Of a DNA stretch of 64,000 nt, positions 24,076-32,841 are shown piece by piece. The notes below the pieces were generated by a model. The model ran no database searches. It worked only from the letters and a program-made list of their open reading frames with translations, and was not told the DNA's origin. Within the stretch, counting starts at the first letter, position 1; each line of letters opens with the position of its first letter. Source of the stretch: Paenibacillus_D sp047238105 (GTDB lineage Bacteria; Bacillota; Bacilli; Paenibacillales; Paenibacillaceae); assembly GCF_047238105.1 (NCBI RefSeq), contig NZ_JBDFMD010000001.1, forward strand, positions 7,006,001 to 7,070,000, in the 5' to 3' direction. Made by a program: the position numbers and the translations under genes.

Positions 24076-25419
24076 TTGGACATATCCACATCCATAATGA
24101 TTAATCTGGGCTTAGTAGCGATCCTGATTGGTCTGACTGCGTTTTTTGTCGGCTCCGAATTTGCGGTAGTCAAAGTCAGAATGAGTCGGATCGAGCAGCT
24201 TGTGGCGGAAGGGAACAAAAAAGCCATCGCTGCAAAACGGATTGTCACCAACCTGGACTACTATTTATCTGCCTGTCAGCTTGGTATTACGGTTACTGCG
24301 CTTGGATTGGGTGCGTTAGGCGAGCCGACGATCGAGAAGCTACTCCACCCGATGTTTGATGAGTGGGGGTTATCCGCCGCCGTCAGCACGTTTATCTCAT
24401 TTGCGCTTGCGCTTTCCATCATGACGTTCCTGCATGTGGTCATGGGAGAGCTCGCCCCCAAGACACTGGCCATTCAATTTGCGGAACGCATGACCCTGAT
24501 GCTCTCGCGACCGCTAGTCGCGTTTGGTACGATTCTGTTTCCGCTGATCTGGGTGCTCAATGGCTCCGCACAGGTGCTGCTAAGGATGTTTGGCGTCAAG
24601 CCGATCGGACATGAGCAGGCCCACTCGGAAGAAGAGCTGAAGATCATCATGACGCAGAGCTTCCAGAGCGGAGAGATTAACCAAACCGAGCTTGCTTATA
24701 TGCAAAACATCTTTGCATTTGACGAACGGGTAGCTAAAGATGTTATGGTACCGCGAACACAGATTATCGTCGTAGACGCGAAGGATCAACCGGAAGAAAT
24801 CCTGCAATTGATCGATGAACACCGTTATACCCGTTATCCCGTAACTGAAGATTCGAATAAAGACAATATTATCGGCTTCTACAATGCCAAGGAGCTGGTC
24901 ACCCACCTCGCGCTGAACCGACTGGGCGAGCTTAAGGAACATATTCATGACATTTACGTGATCCATGAAACCACTCCGCTGCATGATGCACTGGTCAAAA
25001 TGCAGAAGAACGGCGTTCATATGGCATTGGTTATCGATGAGTATGGCGGAACCGCAGGCATTATTACGATGGAAGACATTCTGGAGGAGATCGTCGGAGA
25101 GATCCGGGACGAATTTGACGAGGATGAGGTAGAGGATATCGCTCAGCAGTCTGAGGATGAATATCTGATTAACGGCCGCGTCCTGCTCAGTAATCTGGAG
25201 GAACGCTTCGGCATTTCATTTGATAACAGCGAGAATGTAGATACTATTGGAGGGTGGCTGCAGATACGCGCCAATCTGATTGATGGCATGTCTGAACCCG
25301 TTGATCATGGAGATCATCGTTGGTACATAAATGAGTCAGACAATCATCAGATTTTGAGCGTGACGCTCAAGCAAAATGTTAATGAAAAATTAGATGAAGA
25401 GAATATTGAAGAAACCTGA
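24076..25419 (+). CDS. CorC/HlyC-family membrane protein (CNNM-CBS-CorC)
   Basis: 447 residues. A DUF21/CNNM transmembrane domain (about 1-195) has several helices and the AVKVRMSRIEQL and GELAPKTLAIQFAERM motifs. A CBS pair (about 210-335; VPRTQIIVVD, HMALVIDEYGGTAGIITMED) and a CorC/HlyC transporter-associated domain (about 350-430) follow. Members are linked to magnesium or cobalt efflux and are often misnamed hemolysins. The TTG at 24076 follows GAGGG with 6-nt spacing; the ATG at 24097 is an alternative. A terminator lies 18 nt after the stop. Confidence 0.9.
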   Translation: MDISTSIMINLGLVAILIGLTAFFVGSEFAVVKVRMSRIEQLVAEGNKKAIAAKRIVTNLDYYLSACQLGITVTALGLGALGEPTIEKLLHPMFDEWGLSAAVSTFISFALALSIMTFLHVVMGELAPKTLAIQFAERMTLMLSRPLVAFGTILFPLIWVLNGSAQVLLRMFGVKPIGHEQAHSEEELKIIMTQSFQSGEINQTELAYMQNIFAFDERVAKDVMVPRTQIIVVDAKDQPEEILQLIDEHRYTRYPVTEDSNKDNIIGFYNAKELVTHLALNRLGELKEHIHDIYVIHETTPLHDALVKMQKNGVHMALVIDEYGGTAGIITMEDILEEIVGEIRDEFDEDEVEDIAQQSEDEYLINGRVLLSNLEERFGISFDNSENVDTIGGWLQIRANLIDGMSEPVDHGDHRWYINESDNHQILSVTLKQNVNEKLDEENIEET

Positions 25420-25437
25420 TTGCAAACTCTTATTTTG

Positions 25438-25469
25438 ACCGCACGGCTAATGCCGTGCGGTTTTATTTT
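25438..25469 (+). terminator. Terminator of the CorC-type gene
   Basis: Perfect 10-bp stem ACCGCACGGC / GCCGTGCGGT, 4-nt loop TAAT, tail TTTATTTTA. It excludes an earlier start for the following gerA-type gene. Confidence 0.9.
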
Positions 25470-25541
25470 ATGATGGAACCAATATTTTTGCATTCTATTC
25501 CATTCCTTCTGGGCATGCTACATGCAAAGGGGGTGAACGTG

Positions 25542-26996
25542 ATGAACAATCAAGAGACCGGCAGCGAGAAGGTGCGTCCGACCCGCTTTATACCTGATCT
25601 GCAAAAGCTGCTGGGCGACAGTCCCGATATTATCTACCGGTATTTGGAGATCCAACATCACGGAGCCTGGATTATTTATATTGAAGGGCTTGCCGATCCC
25701 CGACCGACCCTGACTGCGATTCAGGAAGAGCCGATGCTCAGAGGCGACGATCCGCTTGCTGCCCCCGAGCTGTTTGACTTGCTGATGCACCATACGATTA
25801 CAGAGGGCAAGGTCGTAGTGGAAGACAAGTTAACAACGATCATCGACCTTCTCCTCTCGGGTTACACGATTATTTTCTTGCAGGGGATGGACAAGGCTCT
25901 GTCCATAAATACTGGAAGCCTTAAGCAGCGTGACGTACAAGAGGCGGCTTCCCAATCGGTGGTTCGAGGGCCTCGGGAAGGCTTCACTGAATCGCTGCGC
26001 GACAACATCGCACTTGTACGAAGGCGTGTCAAAAACCAAGCGTTGCGGATCAAGAGCTTCAAGCTTGGCGAGGAGACCGGGACTGAGACAGCCGTTATGT
26101 ATCTGGAAGGCACAGCTCCGCAGGAAACGGTGGCCGAGGTGCTGAAGAAGCTGGAGGGTATCAAGCTCGATGTCGTACTGGAGGGCAATGCGATCGAAGA
26201 AATGATCCAGGACGAACACTACAGTCCATTTCCTACGGTATACAACTCGGAACGTCCTGACGTTATCGCTTCAGGGGTGTTGGAAGGGAGGATCGCCATC
26301 TTTGTAGACGGGACTCCGTTTGTACTAATGGTGCCCGCTTTGTTTATGCAATTCTTCCAATCCAGCGAGGATTATAGTCAGCGAGGGGATTTTGGCAGTG
26401 TGGTGCGGTTGCTTCGCTATATTTGCTTTGCGCTTTCCTTGCTGACGCCATCGTTTTATATTGCCGTGACGACTTTCCATCAGGAGATGATCCCGACCAA
26501 CCTGTTGATTTCCCTAATTGGACAACGCGAAGGCGTGCCATTTCCGGCATTTGTGGAAGCGCTGATGATGGAAGTAACATTTGAAATTCTCCGTGAAGCA
26601 GGGATTAGACTCCCCAAGTCGGTAGGACAATCGGTCTCGATCGTCGGCACGATCGTCATCGGACAGGCAGCGGTAGAAGCCGGCTTCGTATCGGCTGCGA
26701 TGGTTATCGTCGTATCGATTACAGCGATTTCGAATTTTGCTGTGCCGGCATTCAACATGGCGATCTCGATCCGGATGCTGCGTTTTGTCATCATGGCTCT
26801 TGCCGCGTCATTTGGACTGTACGGTATGATTATCGCGCTAATCATGCTGGCCTTGCATCTGTGTCAGTTGGAATCGGTTGGCGTGCCCTATATGACTTCG
26901 TTTGCTCCTTTTCGGATCAGATATCAGAAAGACACTTTTGTCCGGCTGTCACGGCCGTTCGTGAGACGGCTGAGCAAGAGAGGAGGGAGAGGATGA
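25542..26996 (+). CDS. Spore germination receptor subunit A (GerA/GerKA family)
   Basis: 484 residues from the ATG at 25542, with GGGGG 8 nt upstream. The N-terminal soluble domain has LGDSPDIIYRYL and the family-typical SVVRGPREGFTESLRDNIALVRRR. The C-terminal half has about five membrane helices, including the PxFP-like VPFPAFVEALMMEVTFEILREAG region. In Bacillus, A, B and C subunits form a nutrient receptor in the inner spore membrane. Gene order here is A, C, a small D-like gene, B, all within 8-11 nt or overlapping. A CATTCTA at 25491 resembles a SigG -10 (CATACTA), but no clear -35 was found. Confidence 0.93.
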   Translation: MNNQETGSEKVRPTRFIPDLQKLLGDSPDIIYRYLEIQHHGAWIIYIEGLADPRPTLTAIQEEPMLRGDDPLAAPELFDLLMHHTITEGKVVVEDKLTTIIDLLLSGYTIIFLQGMDKALSINTGSLKQRDVQEAASQSVVRGPREGFTESLRDNIALVRRRVKNQALRIKSFKLGEETGTETAVMYLEGTAPQETVAEVLKKLEGIKLDVVLEGNAIEEMIQDEHYSPFPTVYNSERPDVIASGVLEGRIAIFVDGTPFVLMVPALFMQFFQSSEDYSQRGDFGSVVRLLRYICFALSLLTPSFYIAVTTFHQEMIPTNLLISLIGQREGVPFPAFVEALMMEVTFEILREAGIRLPKSVGQSVSIVGTIVIGQAAVEAGFVSAAMVIVVSITAISNFAVPAFNMAISIRMLRFVIMALAASFGLYGMIIALIMLALHLCQLESVGVPYMTSFAPFRIRYQKDTFVRLSRPFVRRLSKRGGRG

Positions 26997-28198
26997 TCCG
27001 GCTGGCGACCATCTGTCTGTTAGCTGTCAGCCTCCTCATCCTGCCGGGCTGCTGGAGCCGCAAAGAGCTCAATGAGCTGGCCGTAATCGTGGCGCTTGGC
27101 ATAGATAAAACCGATGAAGGATTGAATGTGTCGGCTCAAGTGGTTAATCCGACGGAAATCGGCATGCAGCGCGGCTCCATTGGCGTAGCTCCCGTCATCA
27201 CGTATAGCGCTAAAGGACAGACCTTGCCTGATGCGTTGCAGCGGATTCTCAGCCAGGCGCCCCGACAGCTGTACCTCTCCCATCTGCGCGTCCTCGTCTT
27301 TGGTGAATCACTTGCGCGCGAAGGGCTAAGCGATGTGCTGGATTTTATCGCTCGCAACAATGAGCTGAGAACCGACTTTTATCTGCTTGTCGCTCATAAT
27401 TCGAAGGCTTCCGACATTTTGCAGGTGCTCACGCCATTCGAGCATATCCCTGCCAACTCTCTAAACTCCTCTATCCTCGTCTCTCACAAGCAATGGGCTG
27501 CAACAGGTAAGATTACGCTGCAGCAGTTTGTAACAGAGCTCGGCAGAGAAGGCGCCAATCCCGTAGTCTCTGGCGTAGAGATTATTGGAAATAAGGAAAA
27601 GGGGCAGAACATTAATAACCTACACGATATTAAACCCTCTGTACTGCTGCGACATTCGGGAATGGCCCTTTTTGACAAAGACAAGCTCGTGGGCTGGGTC
27701 GATGAGAAGACGAGCAAATCGATCAACTATATCCTTGATGAAGTAAATGAAACGGTCGGTCATGTCCGCTGCCCGGACCAGGATGACGGAATCGTCGGCG
27801 TGAAGATCGTTCGTTCCGATGCCCAGATCGATGTCAGTTTGGACCAGAGCGGCAGACCGGAATTCAAGGTTAACTTTAAAATCGAAGCCGATCTGGATGC
27901 GATTCAGTGCAAGATCGACCTGAACAAGGAAGCGTCAATCCTGAAAATTGAGAAAGAAATGGAACGCTCGCTGAAGCAAGTCAACGAGAGCAGTGTCCAG
28001 CTGGTTCAACGAAAGTATAAGACTGATGTATTCGGTTTTGGTGAGGCGCTGCATCGAAAATATCCAAAAGTTTGGAGCAAATACCGAAACCAGTGGCAGG
28101 ACGTGTTCCCCCAAATGCAAGTAACAGTGGATGCCGACGTAAGGGTACTGAGAATAGGTTCGATCGTGCAACCGCTCAGAAGGGATATGAGAGACTGA
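26993..28198 (+). CDS. Spore germination receptor lipoprotein subunit C (Ger(x)C family)
   Basis: 401 residues. It starts inside the ATGA overlapping the A-subunit stop, so it is translationally coupled. A lipoprotein signal ends LLILPGC, with the lipidated cysteine followed by WSRKELNELAVIVALGIDKT, the hallmark start of Ger(x)C proteins. The body contains the three-domain GerBC fold (LSHLRVLVFGESLAREGL; ALFDKDKLVGWVDEKTSKSI). It is attached to the outer face of the inner spore membrane and needed for receptor function. It ends in TGATG, overlapping the next start. Confidence 0.94.
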   Translation: MIRLATICLLAVSLLILPGCWSRKELNELAVIVALGIDKTDEGLNVSAQVVNPTEIGMQRGSIGVAPVITYSAKGQTLPDALQRILSQAPRQLYLSHLRVLVFGESLAREGLSDVLDFIARNNELRTDFYLLVAHNSKASDILQVLTPFEHIPANSLNSSILVSHKQWAATGKITLQQFVTELGREGANPVVSGVEIIGNKEKGQNINNLHDIKPSVLLRHSGMALFDKDKLVGWVDEKTSKSINYILDEVNETVGHVRCPDQDDGIVGVKIVRSDAQIDVSLDQSGRPEFKVNFKIEADLDAIQCKIDLNKEASILKIEKEMERSLKQVNESSVQLVQRKYKTDVFGFGEALHRKYPKVWSKYRNQWQDVFPQMQVTVDADVRVLRIGSIVQPLRRDMRD

Positions 28199-28419
28199 TG
28201 TGGAGCCTGGCGATGACGCTGCTTGTCTTACTGATTCCGGTTGTGGAATGGCGAACCCTCAAACATATGCACTCCGGCAAGGAATGGGCGCTTTTCGGGA
28301 TGCTGTGGATAGTGGCGCTTCTGACAATGCTCGGCGAATGGCAGGGATGGCCGCTTCCCAGACCGCTCGACTGGATCCGGGTGACAGCTGCGCCGCTAGG
28401 CAAATTGTTCCCGAAATGA
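28198..28419 (+). CDS. Small two-helix membrane protein in the ger operon (D-subunit-like)
   Basis: 73 residues, starting in the TGATG overlap with the C-subunit gene. Two hydrophobic helices (about 1-16 and 30-46) flank a short basic loop, with a hydrophilic C-terminus. Several Bacillus ger operons carry a small two-helix D gene that modulates receptor responsiveness, and this one matches in size, topology and position. No sequence-specific motif was recognised, so the assignment rests on context. Confidence 0.75.
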   Translation: MWSLAMTLLVLLIPVVEWRTLKHMHSGKEWALFGMLWIVALLTMLGEWQGWPLPRPLDWIRVTAAPLGKLFPK

Positions 28420-28429
28420 GGGAGAGAGG

Positions 28430-29584
28430 ATGGAACGGATGGAGAAGAACAAGATTGGCGGCTTGCAGTTTTTTATCATGACCTTTGGGTTGTCGGTCGG
28501 TACTTCAATCCTGGTCACCCCATCCGGCCTTGTCATGACCGCGCGGGAGGATGCGTGGGTGGCGGCGCTGTTCAGCATGCTCGTGAATCTGGCGATGGTC
28601 TGGTTATATATCCGCATATCCCGGGCTTTCCCCGGACAGTCGTTGTTTCAGATTCTTATTATTACCTTAGGCAGGTGGCTGGGTACTGCCGTGTCGATGC
28701 TCTATCTGTTCTATTTCCTCATGCTTAGCGGCACGCTGCTGGGCAACCTTGGATTCTTTTTCACGAGTGAGCTGATGCCAGAGACGCCGTTTCAGGCCAT
28801 CGAGATTATATTTTTGATCACCACTGTCATGTGCGCCAGGCTAGGGATTATTGTATTGGCGCGTGCCGTGGAGCTGATGTTTCCGTGGATCATTTTTATT
28901 GCCATGGTGCTCATCTTTACACTGTTTCCCCAAGTGGAATGGCAATACATCCTGCCATTTTGGGAGGGCGGGGCGCTTCCTGTCCTTAAGGCTGGATGGC
29001 ACGCTGCCATGTTTCAGGAACTGGCTGTTATGCTCGTGTTTATGCCGATGGTAAGCAATGCCAAAACGATCGAGAAAGCTTATGTGATGGGCGCCTTGAC
29101 TGGAGGCTTGCTGCTGGCAATAACCGTTCTGCTAAGTCTCTTAATCCTCGGTATCGAACAATCTGCCAATCATACGTTCCCGGCGTACTCCTTGGCTAAG
29201 ACGATCAATATAGGCGGCTTCCTGCAGCGAATCGAGGTCTTGTTGATCACGATGTGGGTGTTAACGTTTTTTATCAAGACGTCGCTGATGTTTTTTGGTA
29301 TTCTAAACGGTCTCCAAACGGTCTTTGGGTTGAAGAGTTACCGGCCGTTGATCTACCCGATCGCCGTCATCAACCTCTACGTTTCCTGGAATACCTATAT
29401 CAATAGTGTCTATGTCGCCGAAGTGATCCAGGACGTCTGGGCCGGGTACTCCTCGCTTCATCTGATCCTGATCCCGTTGCTCGTCTGGTTAGTCGGCAGT
29501 TTTAGGAGAAAGCGGAATGGCACGGGATCACAGGCCGATAAACCGGAAAATACACCTCAAGCGGCTCCCCCTCCCACCAATTGA
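28430..29584 (+). CDS. Spore germination receptor subunit B (GerAB/GerKB transporter family)
   Basis: 384 residues with about ten membrane helices, of the endospore-germination branch of the APC transporter superfamily. The N-terminal GLSVGTSILVTPSGL matches the start of helix 1, where APC transporters unwind to bind substrate; this subunit is thought to recognise the germinant. A hydrophilic C-terminal tail rich in Pro and Gly ends the protein. GAGGGAGAGG precedes the ATG. It is last in the A-C-D-B operon and convergent with the DNA ligase gene; no terminator is obvious in the 9-bp gap. Confidence 0.93.
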   Translation: MERMEKNKIGGLQFFIMTFGLSVGTSILVTPSGLVMTAREDAWVAALFSMLVNLAMVWLYIRISRAFPGQSLFQILIITLGRWLGTAVSMLYLFYFLMLSGTLLGNLGFFFTSELMPETPFQAIEIIFLITTVMCARLGIIVLARAVELMFPWIIFIAMVLIFTLFPQVEWQYILPFWEGGALPVLKAGWHAAMFQELAVMLVFMPMVSNAKTIEKAYVMGALTGGLLLAITVLLSLLILGIEQSANHTFPAYSLAKTINIGGFLQRIEVLLITMWVLTFFIKTSLMFFGILNGLQTVFGLKSYRPLIYPIAVINLYVSWNTYINSVYVAEVIQDVWAGYSSLHLILIPLLVWLVGSFRRKRNGTGSQADKPENTPQAAPPPTN

Positions 29585-29593
29585 TCCCGTCAA

Positions 29594-30532
29594 CTAATCC
29601 GGTACCAACACACAGCTGTGGGGCGGTACATCTACAAACGCTTGCAGGCTGGGATGCCGCATGGTCCGACCTTCCCGCCAGCGCCATTCGGTAAAGCGGA
29701 TCTTGGCAGTGAGCCGGGGCTGAACCCAGCCGGCGCCGCGCAGCTCGGGGTGGTGATTGACAAAGGGGCACTGATCCGTGGCGATACGCGCCATGACGGT
29801 GGTCAGCTCCCGCCAGTCACTTGCCGTCAGCTTGCCGGTACCGACTTTGCCGATAAAGTGCAAGCTGTTTTCAATGTAGATGCCTGCCAGCAAGGCGTTG
29901 ATCGTTCCGTCGCGCAGCGTATAGCCGCCAATGACAGCGATGATGTCCCCATAATTTTTGACTTTGACCCACCGATCATCCTTGCTGTCCGGGCGGTAGA
30001 GGCTGTCCAGGCGTTTGCAGACGATGCCTTCCAGATCGTGGAGTCGGATGGCCTCGAACAGAGCTGTCCCGTCCGGATGCGACTGCACCGCTTGTGCCGC
30101 AGGACCGGTTATGATCCCCTTGCCCAATATGTCCAGCCGCTCGGCAAGCGGACGATCCATGAGCGATACCCCGTCAAGTGACAGCACATCGAAGATGATG
30201 TAAGTGACGGGCACTTCCCGCTGCAGCAGCGGCACCCGTTCCAGCCGGCGGATGCCGTCCCGGCGCATCACTTCATGGAATGAGGGCTTGCCGTCAGGGG
30301 CAAGGGCGATGACTTCGCCATCGACGATGTAACTACGGGCATCCAGCAGCGGAGAGAGCAGCTCAGGGTATTGGCTGGTGCGCTCATGAAGACGGCGGTT
30401 GAAGAGCCGGGTTTCGCCGGATTCATGATACGCAAGGATGCGCACGCCGTCCCATTTCATCTGATGGATCCAGTCGGGGCCGGACGGAATCTGCTCGGCC
30501 CGGACGGGTTCAAAGGGAATGATAGGATTCAT
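29594..30532 (-). CDS. ATP-dependent DNA ligase (LigD ligase-domain type)
   Basis: 312 residues, a nucleotidyltransferase domain plus OB domain without polymerase or nuclease parts. Motif I is MKWDGVR, with K26 the predicted AMP acceptor. Other motifs: SYIVDGEVIAL (motif III region), LEGIVCKRLDSLYRP (motif IV), and KVKNYGDIIAVIGGY (motif V, lysines). Such ligases act with Ku in non-homologous end joining or in spore DNA repair; no ku gene was seen here. The ATG at 30532 has no good ribosome-binding site. The AGGAGG upstream serves a short overlapping ORF (30572-30510), suggesting translational coupling. Confidence 0.9.
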   Translation of the reverse strand: MNPIIPFEPVRAEQIPSGPDWIHQMKWDGVRILAYHESGETRLFNRRLHERTSQYPELLSPLLDARSYIVDGEVIALAPDGKPSFHEVMRRDGIRRLERVPLLQREVPVTYIIFDVLSLDGVSLMDRPLAERLDILGKGIITGPAAQAVQSHPDGTALFEAIRLHDLEGIVCKRLDSLYRPDSKDDRWVKVKNYGDIIAVIGGYTLRDGTINALLAGIYIENSLHFIGKVGTGKLTASDWRELTTVMARIATDQCPFVNHHPELRGAGWVQPRLTAKIRFTEWRWREGRTMRHPSLQAFVDVPPHSCVLVPD

Positions 30533-30572
30533 ATGCGTAGGCGGCCAGGTGCTGTGTATCCTGTTGAGTCAT
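30510..30572 (-). CDS. 20-residue leader ORF overlapping the ligase start
   Basis: On the minus strand AGGAGG (30580-30585) is followed 7 nt later by ATG at 30572. The peptide (MTQQDTQHLAAYAYESYHSL) ends 22 nt inside the ligase gene, in a different frame. The ligase frame has an in-frame stop at the leader start and no ribosome-binding site of its own, so the leader probably delivers ribosomes to the ligase ATG. Existence as a translated ORF is inferred. Confidence 0.4.
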   Translation of the reverse strand: MTQQDTQHLAAYAYESYHSL

Positions 30573-30662
30573 GACCTATCCTCCTGAGGGAATCTGACAT
30601 TCTGCTAGTGTGCCCCAGTCCAGATATAGTATGTGGCGGCTGGCAGTTAACGCTGTTTTGGT

Positions 30663-30795
30663 TCAAATATTAGAAGTATATGTTTTCACACATCTACTTG
30701 GCTTATATTTCTCCGGAATGAAACGAGCTGCGCCGTGTGCTTAAGAAGTCAGTTTTGCTTTGCAAAACGCTTAGGCGAAGCCGTTTCACCTTGGG
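30663..30795 (-). repeat. Dispersed hairpin repeat, copy 2 (modules B-A, inverted)
   Basis: Read on the minus strand: module B starts CAAGGTGAAACGGCTTCGCC, passes through a perfect inner palindrome GTTTTGC-aaa-GCAAAAC, and ends CAGCTCGTTTCATTCC. Module A (GGAGAAATATAAGCCAAGTA onward) follows. B folds into a hairpin of about 70 nt with end pairs GAAACG/CGTTTC. It lies in the gap between the ligase and MBL-fold genes and does not appear to be coding. Confidence 0.6.
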
Positions 30796-30869
30796 GGCAC
30801 ATGATTTGCCTAGTCACAGGGCAAGCTACGGGGGCAAAAGAAACGTTAGCTGGCAAAGGAGTCCTAGGC

Positions 30870-31715
30870 ATGAACAAAGATATGTCGTACGGCGAAGATT
30901 ATCGCGAGCTGCCGATGACTTCTGTTCGAAGCGGAGTAATCGAGCGTGTCGCAGACGATGTCTGGTGCCAGACAATCCAGATCGCCAATCTCTGCTTCGT
31001 CGCAGCGGCTGATGACAGCTGGTTTCTGATCGATGCCGGCATGCCCGGATCGGCGGATGAAATACGTGATGCTGCAGCAGAGGTTTTCGGGTCAGATACC
31101 AAGCCCCGTGCGATTATCCTGACACACGGACATTTCGATCATGTGGGGGCAATCATAGAGCTGGTCGACTATTGGCAGGTTCCTGTATATGCCCATGCGG
31201 AGGAGCTGCCGTTTCTGACTGGCACACAGGGGTATGCACCTGCGGATACGGATGCTGGCGGAGGGCTCGTGTCGACAATTGCATTTATGTTCCCCAACGA
31301 GCCGATCAACCTGGGGGACAGGGTCCGTCCGCTGTCCATCGACCATACCATCCCGGGTCTCGAGGAATGGCGATGGGTGCATACGCCGGGGCATACTGCA
31401 GGCCATATCTCCCTGTTCCGGGAGCGGGACCGCCTGCTGATCGCGGGAGATGCCTTCGTCACCGTCAGACAAGAATCTGTGTATAGCGTCATCACACAGC
31501 AGCAAGAGATTAGCGGACCGCCGCGCTATTTTACCGCTGACTGGATGGCAGCCAGACGCTCGGCGCAGATCCTGGCCGATCTACATCCCGCGGTCGCGGT
31601 GTGCGGTCATGGCCGGCCGATGAGAGGTCAGGCATTGGCAGAGAGTCTCCAGACACTAGTTGCTGAGTTTGAATCCATCGCGGTCCCGCCGGAGGTTCGG
31701 AGCTCGTGGCACTAA
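30870..31715 (+). CDS. Metallo-beta-lactamase-fold hydrolase
   Basis: 281 residues from the ATG at 30870, with AAGGAG 8 nt upstream. The upstream in-frame extension overlaps the hairpin repeat and is rejected. Metal-binding motif THGHFDHVG (HxHxDH), a later histidine in HTPGHTAGHISL, LIAGDAF (bridging aspartate) and a C-terminal VCGHGRP complete the di-metal site of glyoxalase-II-like hydrolases. The N-terminal VWCQTIQIANLCFVAA is common in this YflN/glyoxalase-like branch. Substrate unknown; hydrolysis of a thioester, lactone or similar is likely. Confidence 0.9.
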   Translation: MNKDMSYGEDYRELPMTSVRSGVIERVADDVWCQTIQIANLCFVAAADDSWFLIDAGMPGSADEIRDAAAEVFGSDTKPRAIILTHGHFDHVGAIIELVDYWQVPVYAHAEELPFLTGTQGYAPADTDAGGGLVSTIAFMFPNEPINLGDRVRPLSIDHTIPGLEEWRWVHTPGHTAGHISLFRERDRLLIAGDAFVTVRQESVYSVITQQQEISGPPRYFTADWMAARRSAQILADLHPAVAVCGHGRPMRGQALAESLQTLVAEFESIAVPPEVRSSWH

Positions 31716-31794
31716 GCCTTGCAGGCAAAGGATGGAGAATGGTAAGACGGGGCAAGCTAGCGCATAAATCTAGTCACAAGGAGTGAACAACGCA

Positions 31795-32652
31795 ATGTAT
31801 TATTACAAAGAGGAATTGATCAATATTATCGAACCGGATCAGCCGGATCCGGCTGCCGCCAAGGTGCTCCAGGAAGCGCTTGGCGGCCAGTTTGGCGAGA
31901 TGCGGACGATGATGCAATACTTCTTCCAAAGCTCCAACTTCCGAGGCAAGGAAAAAGCGTTCCGCGATCTGCTGCGAGGTGTATTTCTGGAAGAGATCGC
32001 CCATGTAGAGCTCGTCCAGAATACGATTAACCAGCTGCTCAACGGCGCCGGCGAATCTTCTTCGGCCGGAGCGGCGGGAGCAGACGGCGCGCCTTTGGAT
32101 GAGGCCATCAAGCATGCCAATCCGCATCACTTCATTATGGGAGCTCAGAGCTCGCTTCCGGTCGATGCTGGCGGCAATCCGTGGAACGGGTCTTGGGTGT
32201 ACAGCCATGGCAACCTGATCGCCGACATGTTGAATAATGTTGTGCTTGAATCGACCGGTGTCCTGCAAAAAACGAGAATTTATGAAATGAGCAGCAACAA
32301 AACCTTCCGCGAAACGCTTGGCTTCCTGATTGTCCGCGATAACGCTCATCAAAACGCATTTGCCAAAGCGCTTGAGAAGCTTGGTGTGGATTGGGGCAAG
32401 GCGTTCCCGGTGCCCAATTATGACATCAATAAATATCCGGAATGCCGCAAGTATGTTGATATGGGCTACCATAACGTCCAATTCAACTACCGTCTGGATG
32501 AGACGCGGATCGCCGAGATCTTCAGCGGTCAGACCCCGAGCCGCAACGGCGGCGATCTGGCGGTCACGCCGCCGCCGGAAGGCTTCCCGGTGCCGATGAT
32601 GCCGGAGATGCCGAACGAGCACAGCCCGGGACTGTCAGATATGCATAACTAG
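31795..32652 (+). CDS. Manganese (non-heme) catalase
   Basis: 285 residues from the ATG at 31795, with AAGGAG 10 nt upstream. Family features: N-terminal MYYYKEELINIIEPDQPDP, the helical bundle with EMRTMMQYFFQSSNF and EEIAHVELV (ligand Glu and His), and VRDNAHQNAFAKALEKLG (second Glu/His-type ligand helix). The C-terminal tail is rich in Pro and Met. It disproportionates hydrogen peroxide with a dinuclear Mn centre. In Bacillales some of these proteins (CotJC, YjqC, YdbD) are spore-associated; this one matches the longer form. A strong terminator follows. Confidence 0.94.
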   Translation: MYYYKEELINIIEPDQPDPAAAKVLQEALGGQFGEMRTMMQYFFQSSNFRGKEKAFRDLLRGVFLEEIAHVELVQNTINQLLNGAGESSSAGAAGADGAPLDEAIKHANPHHFIMGAQSSLPVDAGGNPWNGSWVYSHGNLIADMLNNVVLESTGVLQKTRIYEMSSNKTFRETLGFLIVRDNAHQNAFAKALEKLGVDWGKAFPVPNYDINKYPECRKYVDMGYHNVQFNYRLDETRIAEIFSGQTPSRNGGDLAVTPPPEGFPVPMMPEMPNEHSPGLSDMHN

Positions 32653-32670
32653 CTGTCAGGGAGTCCGGTT

Positions 32671-32715
32671 AAGGACCTCATCTCCATTCCGATATGGAGA
32701 ATGAGGTCCTTTTTA
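32671..32715 (+). terminator. Terminator of the manganese catalase gene
   Basis: Long stem AAGGACCTCAT..CTCCAT / ATGGAG..ATGAGGTCCTT with small mismatches, followed by TTTTTAT. Confidence 0.9.
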
Positions 32716-32778
32716 TATCCGGAGCCCAAGCAAAGTACCTAAGTACGCTTCGAAGCCAAGCCACACGTTGTGGGCTTA

Positions 32779-32787
32779 TGCTATAAT
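32779..32787 (+). promoter_or_regulatory. Extended -10 promoter of the GH94 gene
   Basis: TGCTATAAT is a consensus -10 with an upstream TGn extension, 55 nt before the ATG. No good -35 was found at 17 bp. Confidence 0.5.
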
Positions 32788-32841
32788 GACAAGTGTTGAG
32801 CAGCATTTGCAATATTCACGGGAAAGAGGGGAAGCGGCAAG

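Noticed and set aside
25455..25541. Earlier start of the gerA-type gene
   Set aside because: It begins inside a strong terminator, and a good ribosome-binding site serves the ATG at 25542.
30735..30869. N-terminal extension of the MBL-fold gene
   Set aside because: It overlaps the inverted hairpin repeat and lacks a ribosome-binding site; the ATG at 30870 has AAGGAG at 8 nt.
32779..32787. -35 element for the GH94 promoter
   Set aside because: The hexamer at 17 bp upstream does not resemble TTGACA, so only the extended -10 is claimed.
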